DNA of 64,000 nt, from the NCBI GenBank assembly GCA_002733645.1, contig NVWL01000010.1:46152-110151 (forward strand), in the 5' to 3' direction. This document shows positions 32,752 through 42,303 of this stretch, in pieces. Position 1 is the stretch's first letter. Every line of letters starts with the position of its first letter. Under the pieces are notes generated by a model. It was not told the origin of the DNA and searched no databases. It saw only the letters and a program-made list of their open reading frames with translations. This stretch comes from Oceanobacter sp. (GTDB lineage: Bacteria > Pseudomonadota > Gammaproteobacteria > Pseudomonadales > Oceanobacteraceae). The position numbers and the translations under genes were made by a program.

Positions 32752-32855
32752 TGATCTCTATGGTTGATCTCTATGGTTGATCTCTAGGGGTGATCTCTAG
32801 GGGTGATCTCTAGGGGTGATCTCAAAGGTTGAACTTTAAAGCTGATACTTAAGAA
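32752..32855. repeat. 13-bp tandem repeat array (TGATCTCTAGGGG/TGATCTCTATGGT), 8 units, last 2-3 degenerate
   Basis: TGATCTC at 32752, 32765, 32778, 32791, 32804, 32817, then TGAACTT 32830 and TGATACT 32843. Confidence 0.9.
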
Positions 32856-33000
32856 TAGACGCGATTGTTTAAAACGACAGTGGAATAGCTAGGGCACCTC
32901 TAAATGTCAGGTTTTGTCAGTCCTCAGCCGAAAGGGTGATGAGTCGCGCTCATTTTTGCAGTAGTGTGCGGCACACATCTTACGCAAGGAAACTCCAGAC

Positions 33001-33819
33001 ATGACAACAATCAAAAAAAGCAAAGCGGGCATGGTTGCAGCAATCGTAGTAGCTCTCGCCATGCCAGTTACCGTAGGTATCGTTGCCACAACCGCCAGTG
33101 TAAAAGCTGAAGCGGCAGACTTTACCGGCAAGATAAAACGCATCAAAATTAAAAAGCGACGTGTGGGTTCAGGGTTTAAAGTTGTCGCTATGGTGCAAGG
33201 TGGTGACGCAGGGCAGGTAGTCAGTGCTGAAGCGCTGCTTGATGGCCAGAAAGTACCAGCGGGCTTAGATCCTGTTGAAAACTCATCGACCAAAAATACC
33301 CGCTTAGTGGGCACACTCTCTGACAACGTCACGTTAGAAAAAGAAGTGGGCCTACTCGTTACACTGTTCGATATCGATGGCGGTGTGCTTTTACAAAGCC
33401 GTGAAACAGTGGAAGTCGAATTTGCCCCTGAAGCCATCTTCTATTCGCTGACCATAAAAAGCCGCTTAACTGCAGAGCCAGTAGCGAACGTCATCATGGC
33501 GGCTCCTTCGAAAGAAGCCCTGCTTGAATTGGCATCATTCAGCGATCAAAACAAAGGCTACTACACCGAAGCTGAAGCACTGAATGCAGACGAACTGGCT
33601 GTACTGACGCCTGAAAAATACACCATTGCTGGGGGTGCATTCTCGGCGCAAGGTAACTTATTAAATGTGGTAACCGAAAAAGGCCGCCTATTTAGCTTTA
33701 CCGGTGTGGCACCTGAAAAGCTAGAAAACTTCAGCCTAAAAAGTGATTGGTACACCTCATGGGAAAACCCAATATTTGAAGGGGAAGTTCAAACATCTGT
33801 GAATGTGATGTTTGAGTGA
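33001..33819 (+). CDS. Exported protein of unknown function
   Basis: Signal-peptide-like N-terminus (GMVAAIVVALAMPVTVGIVATTASVKAEAA); no family recognised. Confidence 0.7.
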   Translation: MTTIKKSKAGMVAAIVVALAMPVTVGIVATTASVKAEAADFTGKIKRIKIKKRRVGSGFKVVAMVQGGDAGQVVSAEALLDGQKVPAGLDPVENSSTKNTRLVGTLSDNVTLEKEVGLLVTLFDIDGGVLLQSRETVEVEFAPEAIFYSLTIKSRLTAEPVANVIMAAPSKEALLELASFSDQNKGYYTEAEALNADELAVLTPEKYTIAGGAFSAQGNLLNVVTEKGRLFSFTGVAPEKLENFSLKSDWYTSWENPIFEGEVQTSVNVMFE

Positions 33820-33897
33820 TTGGCAGTGGTAGAAAATCAGATAGCTCGTTCAAGTAACTAATATATTGCCTCTTGGTGATTCTGGGTTGAATCTTTA

Positions 33898-33981
33898 TAA
33901 AAGCAACTTATTTGTTTCTTTTTTAGAATAAAGCAACTAATATGTTTCTTTTAGATAGAAAGCAACTTATGTGTTTACTTA
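33898..33981. promoter_or_regulatory. Three near-palindromic operator repeats upstream of hipB-like gene
   Basis: AAGCAACTTATTTGTTTCTT (33901), AAGCAACTAATATGTTTCTT (33931), AAGCAACTTATGTGTTTACTT (33960); spacing about 29-30 bp; possible degenerate 4th copy near 33851. Confidence 0.75.
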
Positions 33982-33982
33982 A

Positions 33983-34330
33983 ATGAGCGATCTACTCCAA
34001 CAGATAAAAAAGCGGCGACTGGCACTCGGTCTTAAACAGAGCGATTTGATGCTGCGTGTCGGTATATCTCGTCAGCAGTACCAGCGCCTTGAATCCAAAG
34101 GAAATCCAAGACTGGATACCCTGGAATTGTTAGCGAAAGGCTTGAACACCGAACTCATGCTTATTCCCAAAGACAAGCTCAGTGCAGTGATGGTCGTGTT
34201 GGCCGAACTGGAGCAAGAGTCTAAACAAAGCACTGAAGCCAGCGGCCAACAATCGTCAAACTCCACAAAAGAAAATGCGAAAAAAAGTCTTTCAGACGAC
34301 CCGTGGCAGGACTTGCTGGGAGATGATTAA
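33983..34330 (+). CDS. HipB-like XRE-family antitoxin/regulator
   Basis: HTH: LALGLKQSDLMLRVGISRQQYQRLESKGNPRLDTLELLAKGLNTELMLIPK. Confidence 0.85.
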   Translation: MSDLLQQIKKRRLALGLKQSDLMLRVGISRQQYQRLESKGNPRLDTLELLAKGLNTELMLIPKDKLSAVMVVLAELEQESKQSTEASGQQSSNSTKENAKKSLSDDPWQDLLGDD

Positions 34331-34440
34331 TGAGTAATAGCCGTGAAGAAGCAATCAACGACCTACCCATGAATGAAGCCCACAAACTGAAACTCAAAAA
34401 GCATTGGGGTAAGTTGCAGGAAGATTTACGTATTAAATAG
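34330..34440 (+). CDS. 36-aa small ORF overlapping the hipB-like stop codon (MSNSREEAINDLPMNEAHKLKLKKHWGKLQEDLRIK)
   Basis: TAATG overlap; read directly, below the ORF-track cutoff; no homology recognised. Confidence 0.4.
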   Translation: MSNSREEAINDLPMNEAHKLKLKKHWGKLQEDLRIK

Positions 34441-34491
34441 ATTTTACTAATGCGTTTAATAGCGGCAGCATAAGTTGATCGAATGTGACCA

Positions 34492-35619
34492 TTATTTATT
34501 CTCCTGGAAACTCTTTTGTAAAAGAGCAAGTAGGCGCTCTCTAATTAAAAAAGCCGACTCACCTAAGTTAACAGTGCAAAACCATATTGGGTGGCCTTGA
34601 ATGGTGACCATTTCAGAGACTTCTTTATCAACAGTAGGGTGTAGAAACATACCAATGCTCGTTAGCGACTGTGTATCTTTTGTGCCTTCCTGGCTTCTTA
34701 GATAGGTATACATTTGGTAGATATACCCACTGCGAAGAGTCTCTTCCCTATGCCAACCTTTGGTGGTCACTGAATTGAATTTTGTGTCGATTACCAAACG
34801 CCTGTCTGATGAACGATTATCAATAATGATGTCTGTTTTCATGCTGGGAAGAATTTCGTCTATCCCTGAGCTTTTATCTGATATCTGCCAATCAAACTGT
34901 TTGCCAGCCAACACCCGCCACTCTCTTTTATCTAGTGCTACGGCATAAAAACCCGCTACAGCTTTTTCAAACAGTTTTCTAAGCCACTCTTTTTGAGTGT
35001 CAGGAGCTGTTAGATGAAATTGACCGTCAAACTCTGTGGGTAAGGCGAGTGAAAAAGCCAAATCGGCTGCAGCAACCATCTTCTGATCGCTAATATCATG
35101 GCGACCAAATCTTTCCGACTTTCCGCTGTAATTTATTGGCTTTGCCTTGCTCACACCTAGACGTTCTAAACTCAGCATTAAGGCTCGGCATTTATGCGCA
35201 AGAGTTGTTTTAATATTCAGCTTTGATAAACGTTCTAATGCAGATCTAACATAGCGATTACGCGGAGTATCTACCGTTAACTCATCAAAACGACAGCATA
35301 CCTTTCCTTTTTCAAGTAGCCTTTGCCGCTCGGTGGTTAGGGTATCTATGCGTCCACGAACTCGACTGATTACAGCAACTCTCGATTCATACCCATAGCT
35401 TAAATTTCGCATCATGCGCTCTTCAACTTGATGGCAGAGAATCTCGGCAACCAAATCGGCTATGTCTTCTGGGTTGTCTTCTACGTCGACTTTATTGGTG
35501 CCAAGGTGGCGATAAAGATCTGAAGCATAGAGCATTAACAACCACAGGTTACGAACAGGAATATTTCCTAATCGTCTCGACGAAGTGGTTTGGCTTTGCG
35601 CTTCAATAACGGCAGACAT
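34492..35619 (-). CDS. mcrC: McrC-like component of McrBC restriction system
   Basis: IPVRNLWLLMLYASDLYRHL; C-terminal nuclease-like region (DIIIDNRSSDRRLVIDTKFNSVT); start overlaps mcrB stop. Confidence 0.87.
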   Translation of the reverse strand: MSAVIEAQSQTTSSRRLGNIPVRNLWLLMLYASDLYRHLGTNKVDVEDNPEDIADLVAEILCHQVEERMMRNLSYGYESRVAVISRVRGRIDTLTTERQRLLEKGKVCCRFDELTVDTPRNRYVRSALERLSKLNIKTTLAHKCRALMLSLERLGVSKAKPINYSGKSERFGRHDISDQKMVAAADLAFSLALPTEFDGQFHLTAPDTQKEWLRKLFEKAVAGFYAVALDKREWRVLAGKQFDWQISDKSSGIDEILPSMKTDIIIDNRSSDRRLVIDTKFNSVTTKGWHREETLRSGYIYQMYTYLRSQEGTKDTQSLTSIGMFLHPTVDKEVSEMVTIQGHPIWFCTVNLGESAFLIRERLLALLQKSFQENK

Positions 35620-37814
35620 TAGATGCCTTCAACCAAAGCGTCTTTGGATTTGATAGCGCGTTCTATATCGTCAAACCAGTATTCTTCAAGAAGCGGCCCA
35701 ATTTCAGTTTCTACGACACCTTGAAACCATGCTGCAGCATCTTCAATCTTTGTATTTAACGGTGGTGTTACATAACTGTGGCCGATTTTAAACTGAGGAC
35801 CCAAGTTACGATCTTTTGAGATCTCGTTATTTAGTGAGACTATGCGCTGCTCAATTAACTGCAAAAAATCGTTATCAATACCAGCCTTACTATGAACCCA
35901 GTTGCGCCATGCCTCACCGAGCGCTGGCTTAAGATCAAAAAATGCGAATCGGCGACGTAGCGCAAGGTCAACAAGTGCTAATGAACGGTCGGCAATATTC
36001 ATAGTGCCGATAACATAAAGGTTAGCGGGAATATGGATTCTTTCGCCTTCAGCTCGACGATAACTAAGCTCCAAAGCTTCGCTTGGCGTACGCTTGTCAG
36101 CCTCTAATAATGTGAGCATTTCGCCAAAAATCTGAGCAGGGTTTCCTCGGTTAATTTCTTCGATAACGACAACGTGTTTGATGCTCGCATCTTTTTTGGC
36201 TTCATTAATCATTTCCAGAAATGGGCCATCAACGAGAGTTAGTTTTCCTTCGCCTGATGGTCTCCAACCACGCACAAAATCTTCATATGATAGATTGGGG
36301 TGAAACTGAACAGCACGCAGAGAGCTTTCGTCCTTTTGGCCCATTAACGCATAGGCAAGTTTCTTTGCGAGCCATGTCTTACCAGTGCCCGGAGGGCCTT
36401 GGAGAATTAGGTTTTTCTTATGCCTAAGTTGAGTAATTATCTTTGCGATGCTTTCTCTTTCAAGAAAACAACCATCGGAAATGATGTCGTCAATTGTATA
36501 AGGTTCAATAGGCGCAGTCTGAACAGCAACTTCGCCTTCTTCTGCCGACAGCTCCTCATCGTCAAGGTCAGTAGCATTCGGGTGCGCGGATGTGTCGGTG
36601 TCCTTAAACAGCCAGGCCGACAGCGACAGTTCTGGAAAAGAGTGTACGGGGTAGGCGTCCTCTTGAAATCGTGTTTCTAGATCATCAATCAGACCGAAGT
36701 AATCTTTTGAACTACAGCGGCCTTTTTCGCCATTATTGCCTATTTCTAAACCCAGCTTTTTAGTGATGTATGTCTGCGATTGGCCATCGAGTGTCAAATA
36801 TTTCCATGGTCGAATCCAATAGAGGCCCATTGAAAGGTTCCAGCCGGTTCCCCATACCTTGGTTGCAGTTTCATAAGCGTCGTAAAGAGCTTCAGCGGTA
36901 TCGGTTTCTGCGTTATTAGAATGCTCTATAGCTATCTCGAATAGATTCCACAAGGTATCAATATCCTGCACACCTCGGCGGTATTTGTATCCAAAAAACC
37001 AAGAGCGCTGATTATTAACAACAGGAATACCTTCAAAGGAATTAGGAACTGGCGTTTTAACTTTCAAAAATGCAGCAAGCTCGTTTGCGATGGCTATTCG
37101 GTTAGCATCAGTAATGCCCCGGTTAAATAGGCCGAAGACGGTAAACGGGCAAATATCACTCAGTAATTCTTTTGTGCCTTCCTCAGGCTGATCCTGAAGA
37201 ACAGAAATGCTTTCAATTTCGTTTGGTAAATCATGGATAGCTGCCATTAAAGAAGCTCGATCATCTTTGTAAGCTAATAGCTTGTCGGCAAATTCCTCGT
37301 AAAATTGGGTCCACTTAAAACGCTGCTTGTCGACTGGGGTATCACCGAAGCGCTCCTTCCAATAGGGTGCATTGCGAAAACGATCTATATCCTGAGTCTT
37401 ATTATTGAAAGTGAAGTCAATAAGGCCCTCTGTCATCCAATCATCGGGAGAAACGCGCCAAATCGTGCTGCGATGGGTATAGAAATACCATTCATTAACA
37501 GGCTCAAAGCGTGGTTGCCATTCAACGTCGACAAACCGGCCATCACCATGATTACGGGTAATCACACCAATAGCTTTGATCCCCATGACTGAAACAGCCT
37601 GGCCTTTATTATCAAAAGGGAGTTCTCGCTTTCGTGTATATGACGATTTAATGGCAATTTTGTCGCCCGGCTGCATACTACGGACTAGATCGAGGTATTT
37701 GTCTTTATAGCCATTTTGCCAAACGCCTTCTGCCAAGAATCGATCGGTTTGGTCTTCGCTACCTTTCCCGTAAGATGCGCCTACAAACCACAACGAATTA
37801 GATTGACTACTCAT
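35619..37814 (-). CDS. mcrB: McrB-like AAA+ GTPase with N-terminal EVE-like recognition region
   Basis: Walker A LQGPPGTGKTWLAKKLAYALMG; VVIEEINRGNPAQIFGEMLTLLE; YVIGTMNIADRSLALVDLALRRRFAF. Confidence 0.9.
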   Translation of the reverse strand: MSSQSNSLWFVGASYGKGSEDQTDRFLAEGVWQNGYKDKYLDLVRSMQPGDKIAIKSSYTRKRELPFDNKGQAVSVMGIKAIGVITRNHGDGRFVDVEWQPRFEPVNEWYFYTHRSTIWRVSPDDWMTEGLIDFTFNNKTQDIDRFRNAPYWKERFGDTPVDKQRFKWTQFYEEFADKLLAYKDDRASLMAAIHDLPNEIESISVLQDQPEEGTKELLSDICPFTVFGLFNRGITDANRIAIANELAAFLKVKTPVPNSFEGIPVVNNQRSWFFGYKYRRGVQDIDTLWNLFEIAIEHSNNAETDTAEALYDAYETATKVWGTGWNLSMGLYWIRPWKYLTLDGQSQTYITKKLGLEIGNNGEKGRCSSKDYFGLIDDLETRFQEDAYPVHSFPELSLSAWLFKDTDTSAHPNATDLDDEELSAEEGEVAVQTAPIEPYTIDDIISDGCFLERESIAKIITQLRHKKNLILQGPPGTGKTWLAKKLAYALMGQKDESSLRAVQFHPNLSYEDFVRGWRPSGEGKLTLVDGPFLEMINEAKKDASIKHVVVIEEINRGNPAQIFGEMLTLLEADKRTPSEALELSYRRAEGERIHIPANLYVIGTMNIADRSLALVDLALRRRFAFFDLKPALGEAWRNWVHSKAGIDNDFLQLIEQRIVSLNNEISKDRNLGPQFKIGHSYVTPPLNTKIEDAAAWFQGVVETEIGPLLEEYWFDDIERAIKSKDALVEGI

Positions 37815-40800
37815 GACTCTTCCATAACTCCATCAAGTACAACCACGACATCACTCAAGAGATCATCTGCCTGAGCAAAAATAAACTGCTTTAAAAACTG
37901 ATCGATGCGAATATTGAGCTTAAAGGGTGGAATGCTTAGGCCATCTAATTTTTCAAAATAAACTTTGGCTTTTGCCTTATCAACGGTGTCTTTAAGCGCA
38001 TCAAAGCGACCAAAATTGTTCAGGTTTTTATCGTTAATACTATCGCTTAATAAGCTTACAAGCAGGCTTTTATCTAAACCTAATGCATTCACAATGGCAT
38101 TAATCTGGGCATTTTCAGCATTGTCTTTGTAGGTATTGATGTAATCTCTGAAAGTATGGCCTTCTATTAACGTTGCATCACCGCGCTGCAGGTCATGCAA
38201 GAAAAGCTTGGCGTACTTTTGTTCGGCTTGAGTCAGTGAAGAGAACGACTTGTGCAGCTCGTTGAGAGTAAGTTCAATACTGGCTTGATCATTATGCTGA
38301 TTTAGCTCTTTTAGAAATTTATCAAAGCGACTATTCATATAGTCGGCATCAATTTTACCGGTATCAATTTCCGTTAAATAGCCACTGATATCAAAAGGCA
38401 CATCGCCACCACCGGTCTCGCTCGTAGTCTCAGCTTTACTGGCCAGTTCTTTGTAACGCAGAGCAAGCCCTAAAAAAGTTTGTTCATCTACGGCCAGCGT
38501 TATCTCACGCTCATTATTTTCACCACAGGGGTGGGTCAGGTTATCCCAATGCAGGCCTTGTACTTTGGCGGCCTCTAAGTGTTGGTTGAACTGTTTAAAT
38601 AGATCGGCAAACTTTGCACAGGCCTCTGGGTCCTCGGGCAGCTTTTCAAAATTTTCAACGCCTGAACTTTCAAATAACTCGGTAATGTCTGCTGCTAAGT
38701 CATTCATGGCTTCTAAGTTGCTTTCTAGCCTATCAACAAATAACCCTATGGGTCTGTCGCCGGAATAGAGTTTTACCGCATCGTTAATATGTTGCTCCAT
38801 GGTATGCGGGTAACGGTAGTAACGGATAATGCCGTGGGGCTTATCAGGGCCAAATAATCGATTAGTACGCGAGAAGGCTTGAATGATGTTTTGGTATTTA
38901 ATCACCTTATCTAAATACAAGGTGTTCAGCCATTTAGAGTCAAAACCCGTAAGCATTTGATCTACAACAATCAGTAAATCCAACTGTTTTGCAGGCTCGG
39001 TATGAATGCGCTCATACGGTTTTTTGTGAGCAAGGCGTGCGGCTAGATCTTTCTTAAAGGCTGCATGACGGGCAAAATCAAAATCGTGGCCATAGCGTGC
39101 GTTATAGTCGGCCATAATTTCGTCAAGGCCGTCGCCTTTAAACGTGGGGCCCCTTTTTACTTTGTCAGAGTCGCCACTGTCGCCATCGTTATCAATGTTA
39201 GGGTCAAACAAGGCGGAGATTTTAAGCTCGGGTTTGGCGGCTTTTAAACGGCGATAATAATCAATGGCTTCGGCAATGCTATTGGTGGCTAATATGGCAT
39301 GAAACTTATTGCCTTGGCTGAGCACATCCCATTTGAGCAGAATATCTTCGACCACCTTGCCTTGGTGAATCTCGCTTAGGTACTGACTTTTAGGTACGTA
39401 ATCTTCAATGCCTTTGTGGTATTTGCCTGTGGCATCTTTATAGCCAGCCATAGGTACTTCGTTGTTAAAATAATTAAACTTTTTCTTTTTGGCGGGGGTA
39501 TCCATGGCCTCTGTAACGGATTCGGCTTTCGCTTGTTGTAACGCTACGGCTTGTTTTAGGTCGCTGTCTCTAAAGGTGGGGACTTTGTAAGGGTCAAAAC
39601 CGAGTACGTTACCATCGCGAATACCATCGGCAATGCTGTAGCGGTGCAGTTCGTTACCAAACACATCGGATGTTGTATTGTCTTTTTTCTTATTTTCATC
39701 TTGAATCGGCGTGCCAGTAAAACCAAAAAACAATGCGTGTGGAAAGGTGCGTTTGATAATAATCAGCATGTCGCCAAACGTTGAGCGATGCGCCTCATCG
39801 ACGATAAACACCAAGCGTTTAGTGCGGATTTTATCAATATCTGCGCTATTTTTTGATATAAGTGTTGCCGTGCCTTCATCCTGCTCTCCATTAGTAGCGA
39901 CGTCTTCAAAAATATTACTCATTTTTTGAATAGAGCTAACAATTAGGGTATCGGCTGGGGAGGTGCTTTTTAGCTTAGTTACTAATACATGGGTATTTTC
40001 GGTGGCTTGTACATCTTCACCATCGCCCGCAAAATTACGGTATTCCGCCAGCGACTGGGTGCCAAGCTCAATCCTATCCATCAAAAAAATGACTTTATCG
40101 GCATCTTTTGATTGGGCAATGAGCTGTGCTGATTTAAAGCTGGTCATGGTTTTGCCTGAACCTGTGGTATGCCACACATAACCACCTAAACGGTCAGGGT
40201 TATTACTGCTACTGCCCAATTGCTGCCAGTTGGTTTTGGCGACCTTGTCCGATATCGCATTGGCGGCGTAATACTGATAACTGCGCATCACCTTCAGCAC
40301 GCCATCGGTATCATCAGCAACGGTGTAAAAACCAATCAACTGGTGCGCCATGGGGATGGATAACAAGGTCGAGGCAATGTCTTTCCAATGGTTCATGGGT
40401 TCGTTATTAAAATCGGCCCAATTGAATTGGTAGTCTGGGTTAAATTTGCCATCTAGCCCTGGGTTAGCAAAATATTTGGCCTCATTAGGCTCCATGGCCA
40501 CAAATACTTGAATCAATGAAAATAGGCCTCTAAAAATACCTTCTTTGGAATACTTTTCGATTTGGTTAACCGCTTGGCTTACGGGCACGCCACTGCGTTT
40601 TAGTTCCACATGAATGACCGGCATGCCGTTAATCAGTAACAACACATCGCCACGTCTGTCATTACGCAGTGGGCTACCACGTTCAAACTTAGGTTGTTGC
40701 ACAATTTGGTAACGGCTTTGGCCTGCGGCAATTTCTTGGCGGTCATAAATCTTCAGGCTGACTTCTTTGCCTAGGTGCAAACTATCGGCGGGGTTATCGC

Positions 40801-41077
40801 GCTTAATGGCCACGGTTTTGCCGTTGATTAAGCCATTGAGCTTAAGGGGTGTTTGCAGCTCTTTGATTTGCTCAATAATTTGCTGCATTTCGCTATCGGT
40901 TAGCGGCACATCGTTTAAGCGGTCTTGCTGGCGATTGTTTTCAAATAAAATGGTCGCCCAGTTTTGCAGTAAATCCGCTTCGGTTTTGTTTTTAAGTATC
41001 TCAGGCTCCCAGCCTTTGTGGGTAAGCACCTCGATAAAGGCCTGCTCAAATTGCGATTCAGTTTTAAAAGTTGTCAT
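37811..41077 (-). CDS. hsdR: Type I restriction endonuclease subunit R
   Basis: VIHVELKRSGVPVSQAVNQI nuclease motif; WHTTGSGKTMTSF; FIVDEAHRSTFGDM; IIQAFSRTNRLF. Confidence 0.95.
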   Translation of the reverse strand: MTTFKTESQFEQAFIEVLTHKGWEPEILKNKTEADLLQNWATILFENNRQQDRLNDVPLTDSEMQQIIEQIKELQTPLKLNGLINGKTVAIKRDNPADSLHLGKEVSLKIYDRQEIAAGQSRYQIVQQPKFERGSPLRNDRRGDVLLLINGMPVIHVELKRSGVPVSQAVNQIEKYSKEGIFRGLFSLIQVFVAMEPNEAKYFANPGLDGKFNPDYQFNWADFNNEPMNHWKDIASTLLSIPMAHQLIGFYTVADDTDGVLKVMRSYQYYAANAISDKVAKTNWQQLGSSSNNPDRLGGYVWHTTGSGKTMTSFKSAQLIAQSKDADKVIFLMDRIELGTQSLAEYRNFAGDGEDVQATENTHVLVTKLKSTSPADTLIVSSIQKMSNIFEDVATNGEQDEGTATLISKNSADIDKIRTKRLVFIVDEAHRSTFGDMLIIIKRTFPHALFFGFTGTPIQDENKKKDNTTSDVFGNELHRYSIADGIRDGNVLGFDPYKVPTFRDSDLKQAVALQQAKAESVTEAMDTPAKKKKFNYFNNEVPMAGYKDATGKYHKGIEDYVPKSQYLSEIHQGKVVEDILLKWDVLSQGNKFHAILATNSIAEAIDYYRRLKAAKPELKISALFDPNIDNDGDSGDSDKVKRGPTFKGDGLDEIMADYNARYGHDFDFARHAAFKKDLAARLAHKKPYERIHTEPAKQLDLLIVVDQMLTGFDSKWLNTLYLDKVIKYQNIIQAFSRTNRLFGPDKPHGIIRYYRYPHTMEQHINDAVKLYSGDRPIGLFVDRLESNLEAMNDLAADITELFESSGVENFEKLPEDPEACAKFADLFKQFNQHLEAAKVQGLHWDNLTHPCGENNEREITLAVDEQTFLGLALRYKELASKAETTSETGGGDVPFDISGYLTEIDTGKIDADYMNSRFDKFLKELNQHNDQASIELTLNELHKSFSSLTQAEQKYAKLFLHDLQRGDATLIEGHTFRDYINTYKDNAENAQINAIVNALGLDKSLLVSLLSDSINDKNLNNFGRFDALKDTVDKAKAKVYFEKLDGLSIPPFKLNIRIDQFLKQFIFAQADDLLSDVVVVLDGVMEES

Positions 41078-41105
41078 CTTATGGCTGAGCCTTCTGTTGT
41101 TGGGC

Positions 41106-42182
41106 TTAGGGTTGAACTTGCCAGTACCCAGTTTTGTCGGAGCCTATGCGCTTTAATCGATCTGTTTGTTGTAACTTACTGATGGCTCGGCCAATCGTAC
41201 GAAGGTCTTTGCCAATGGCATCGGCCAATTGCTGACGTGTTAATTGCGGGTTGTGCTGCAGTAGTAACACAATCGCCTCGGTTGTTTTTAAACCTGTCAT
41301 GTTTACATCAGTGTTTACAGGGGCGTTTACAGGGGCGTTTACAGGGGCGTTTACAGGGGCGCTCACAGGGGCGCTTACAGGGGCGTTTTGCGCCAAGGTT
41401 TTCGCAATAGTACTCAGCATAAAATGAATAAAAACGGTGCTGTCGGCTTGCTCATCAGCCTGCTCAAGGGCTTGGTAATACTGCGTTTGATGATCTTTAA
41501 TCATGCTTTCCAAGGGTAGAGACAAAAACAGCGGGTGCCATTGCGACAAAATTAAGGTTTGCCACAAGCGACCCATACGGCCATTACCATCGGCAAAGGG
41601 ATGGATAAACTCAAATTCGTAGTGAAATACGCAGCTGGTGATTAAAGGGTGGTCTTTGGCGTGTTGTAACCATTGCATTAAATCGGCCATTAAGCCGGAC
41701 ACTTGATGGGCAGGGGGCGCAACATGATGTACCTCGCCGCCTTTGTGGATGCCTACAGCTTTGTGCCGAAATTGCCCCGCCTGGGTTAAAATATCCGCCA
41801 TCATTAAGCCGTGGGCGCTGAGTAAATCGGTGATGTTATGGGCCTTAAAATTCACTAAGGCCTCATAGGCGGCTATGGCACCTTTCACCTCTGCTAATTC
41901 ACGCACACTGCCCAATACCGGTTTGCCCTCAATGATGGCGGTAATTTGCTCTTCACTTAGGGTATTGCCTTCTATGGCCAAGGTGCCGGTAATGGTTTTT
42001 ATGCGGTTTTGCTTGCGCAATTGGGGCGACACATTCAGCGCACTGGCATTTAACTGGCCAACCTGCTCGCTAATGGCGGCGACCAAATTAACAATGTCAG
42101 CAGTAATGGTAAATGGCGGAATAGTGCTCATGCGCTTTTGCTCCGAGTGGTGCATCGGTGAAATAGGGCCGCTAAGAAGCAC
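41106..42182 (-). CDS. Fic-domain protein with C-terminal winged-helix region
   Basis: Fic motif IHPFADGNGRMGRLW; C-terminal HTH (LTRQQLADAIGKDLRTIGRAISKLQQTDRL). Confidence 0.93.
   Translation of the reverse strand: MLLSGPISPMHHSEQKRMSTIPPFTITADIVNLVAAISEQVGQLNASALNVSPQLRKQNRIKTITGTLAIEGNTLSEEQITAIIEGKPVLGSVRELAEVKGAIAAYEALVNFKAHNITDLLSAHGLMMADILTQAGQFRHKAVGIHKGGEVHHVAPPAHQVSGLMADLMQWLQHAKDHPLITSCVFHYEFEFIHPFADGNGRMGRLWQTLILSQWHPLFLSLPLESMIKDHQTQYYQALEQADEQADSTVFIHFMLSTIAKTLAQNAPVSAPVSAPVNAPVNAPVNAPVNTDVNMTGLKTTEAIVLLLQHNPQLTRQQLADAIGKDLRTIGRAISKLQQTDRLKRIGSDKTGYWQVQP
41313..41384. repeat. Six 12-bp tandem repeats inside the Fic gene, encoding (APV[N/S])6
   Basis: Units on + strand: GTTTACAGGGGC x4, GCTCACAGGGGC, GCTTACAGGGGC. 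Confidence 0.95.
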
Positions 42183-42303
42183 AGCTGCTCAGCGAAGATC
42201 AAGGCGAAAAAGCGCGGGAAGAGTGGCGCTCTTTCAAGATTTTTCAACGCAGATATTCGTTGAGCAGCGAAGCGAACAGTGGTCATATTTTGCCTATGCA
42301 TCA

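Noticed and set aside
41313-41384. Possible CRISPR or regulatory repeat
   Set aside because: 12-bp units lie in frame inside the Fic coding sequence and encode an APV[N/S] linker.
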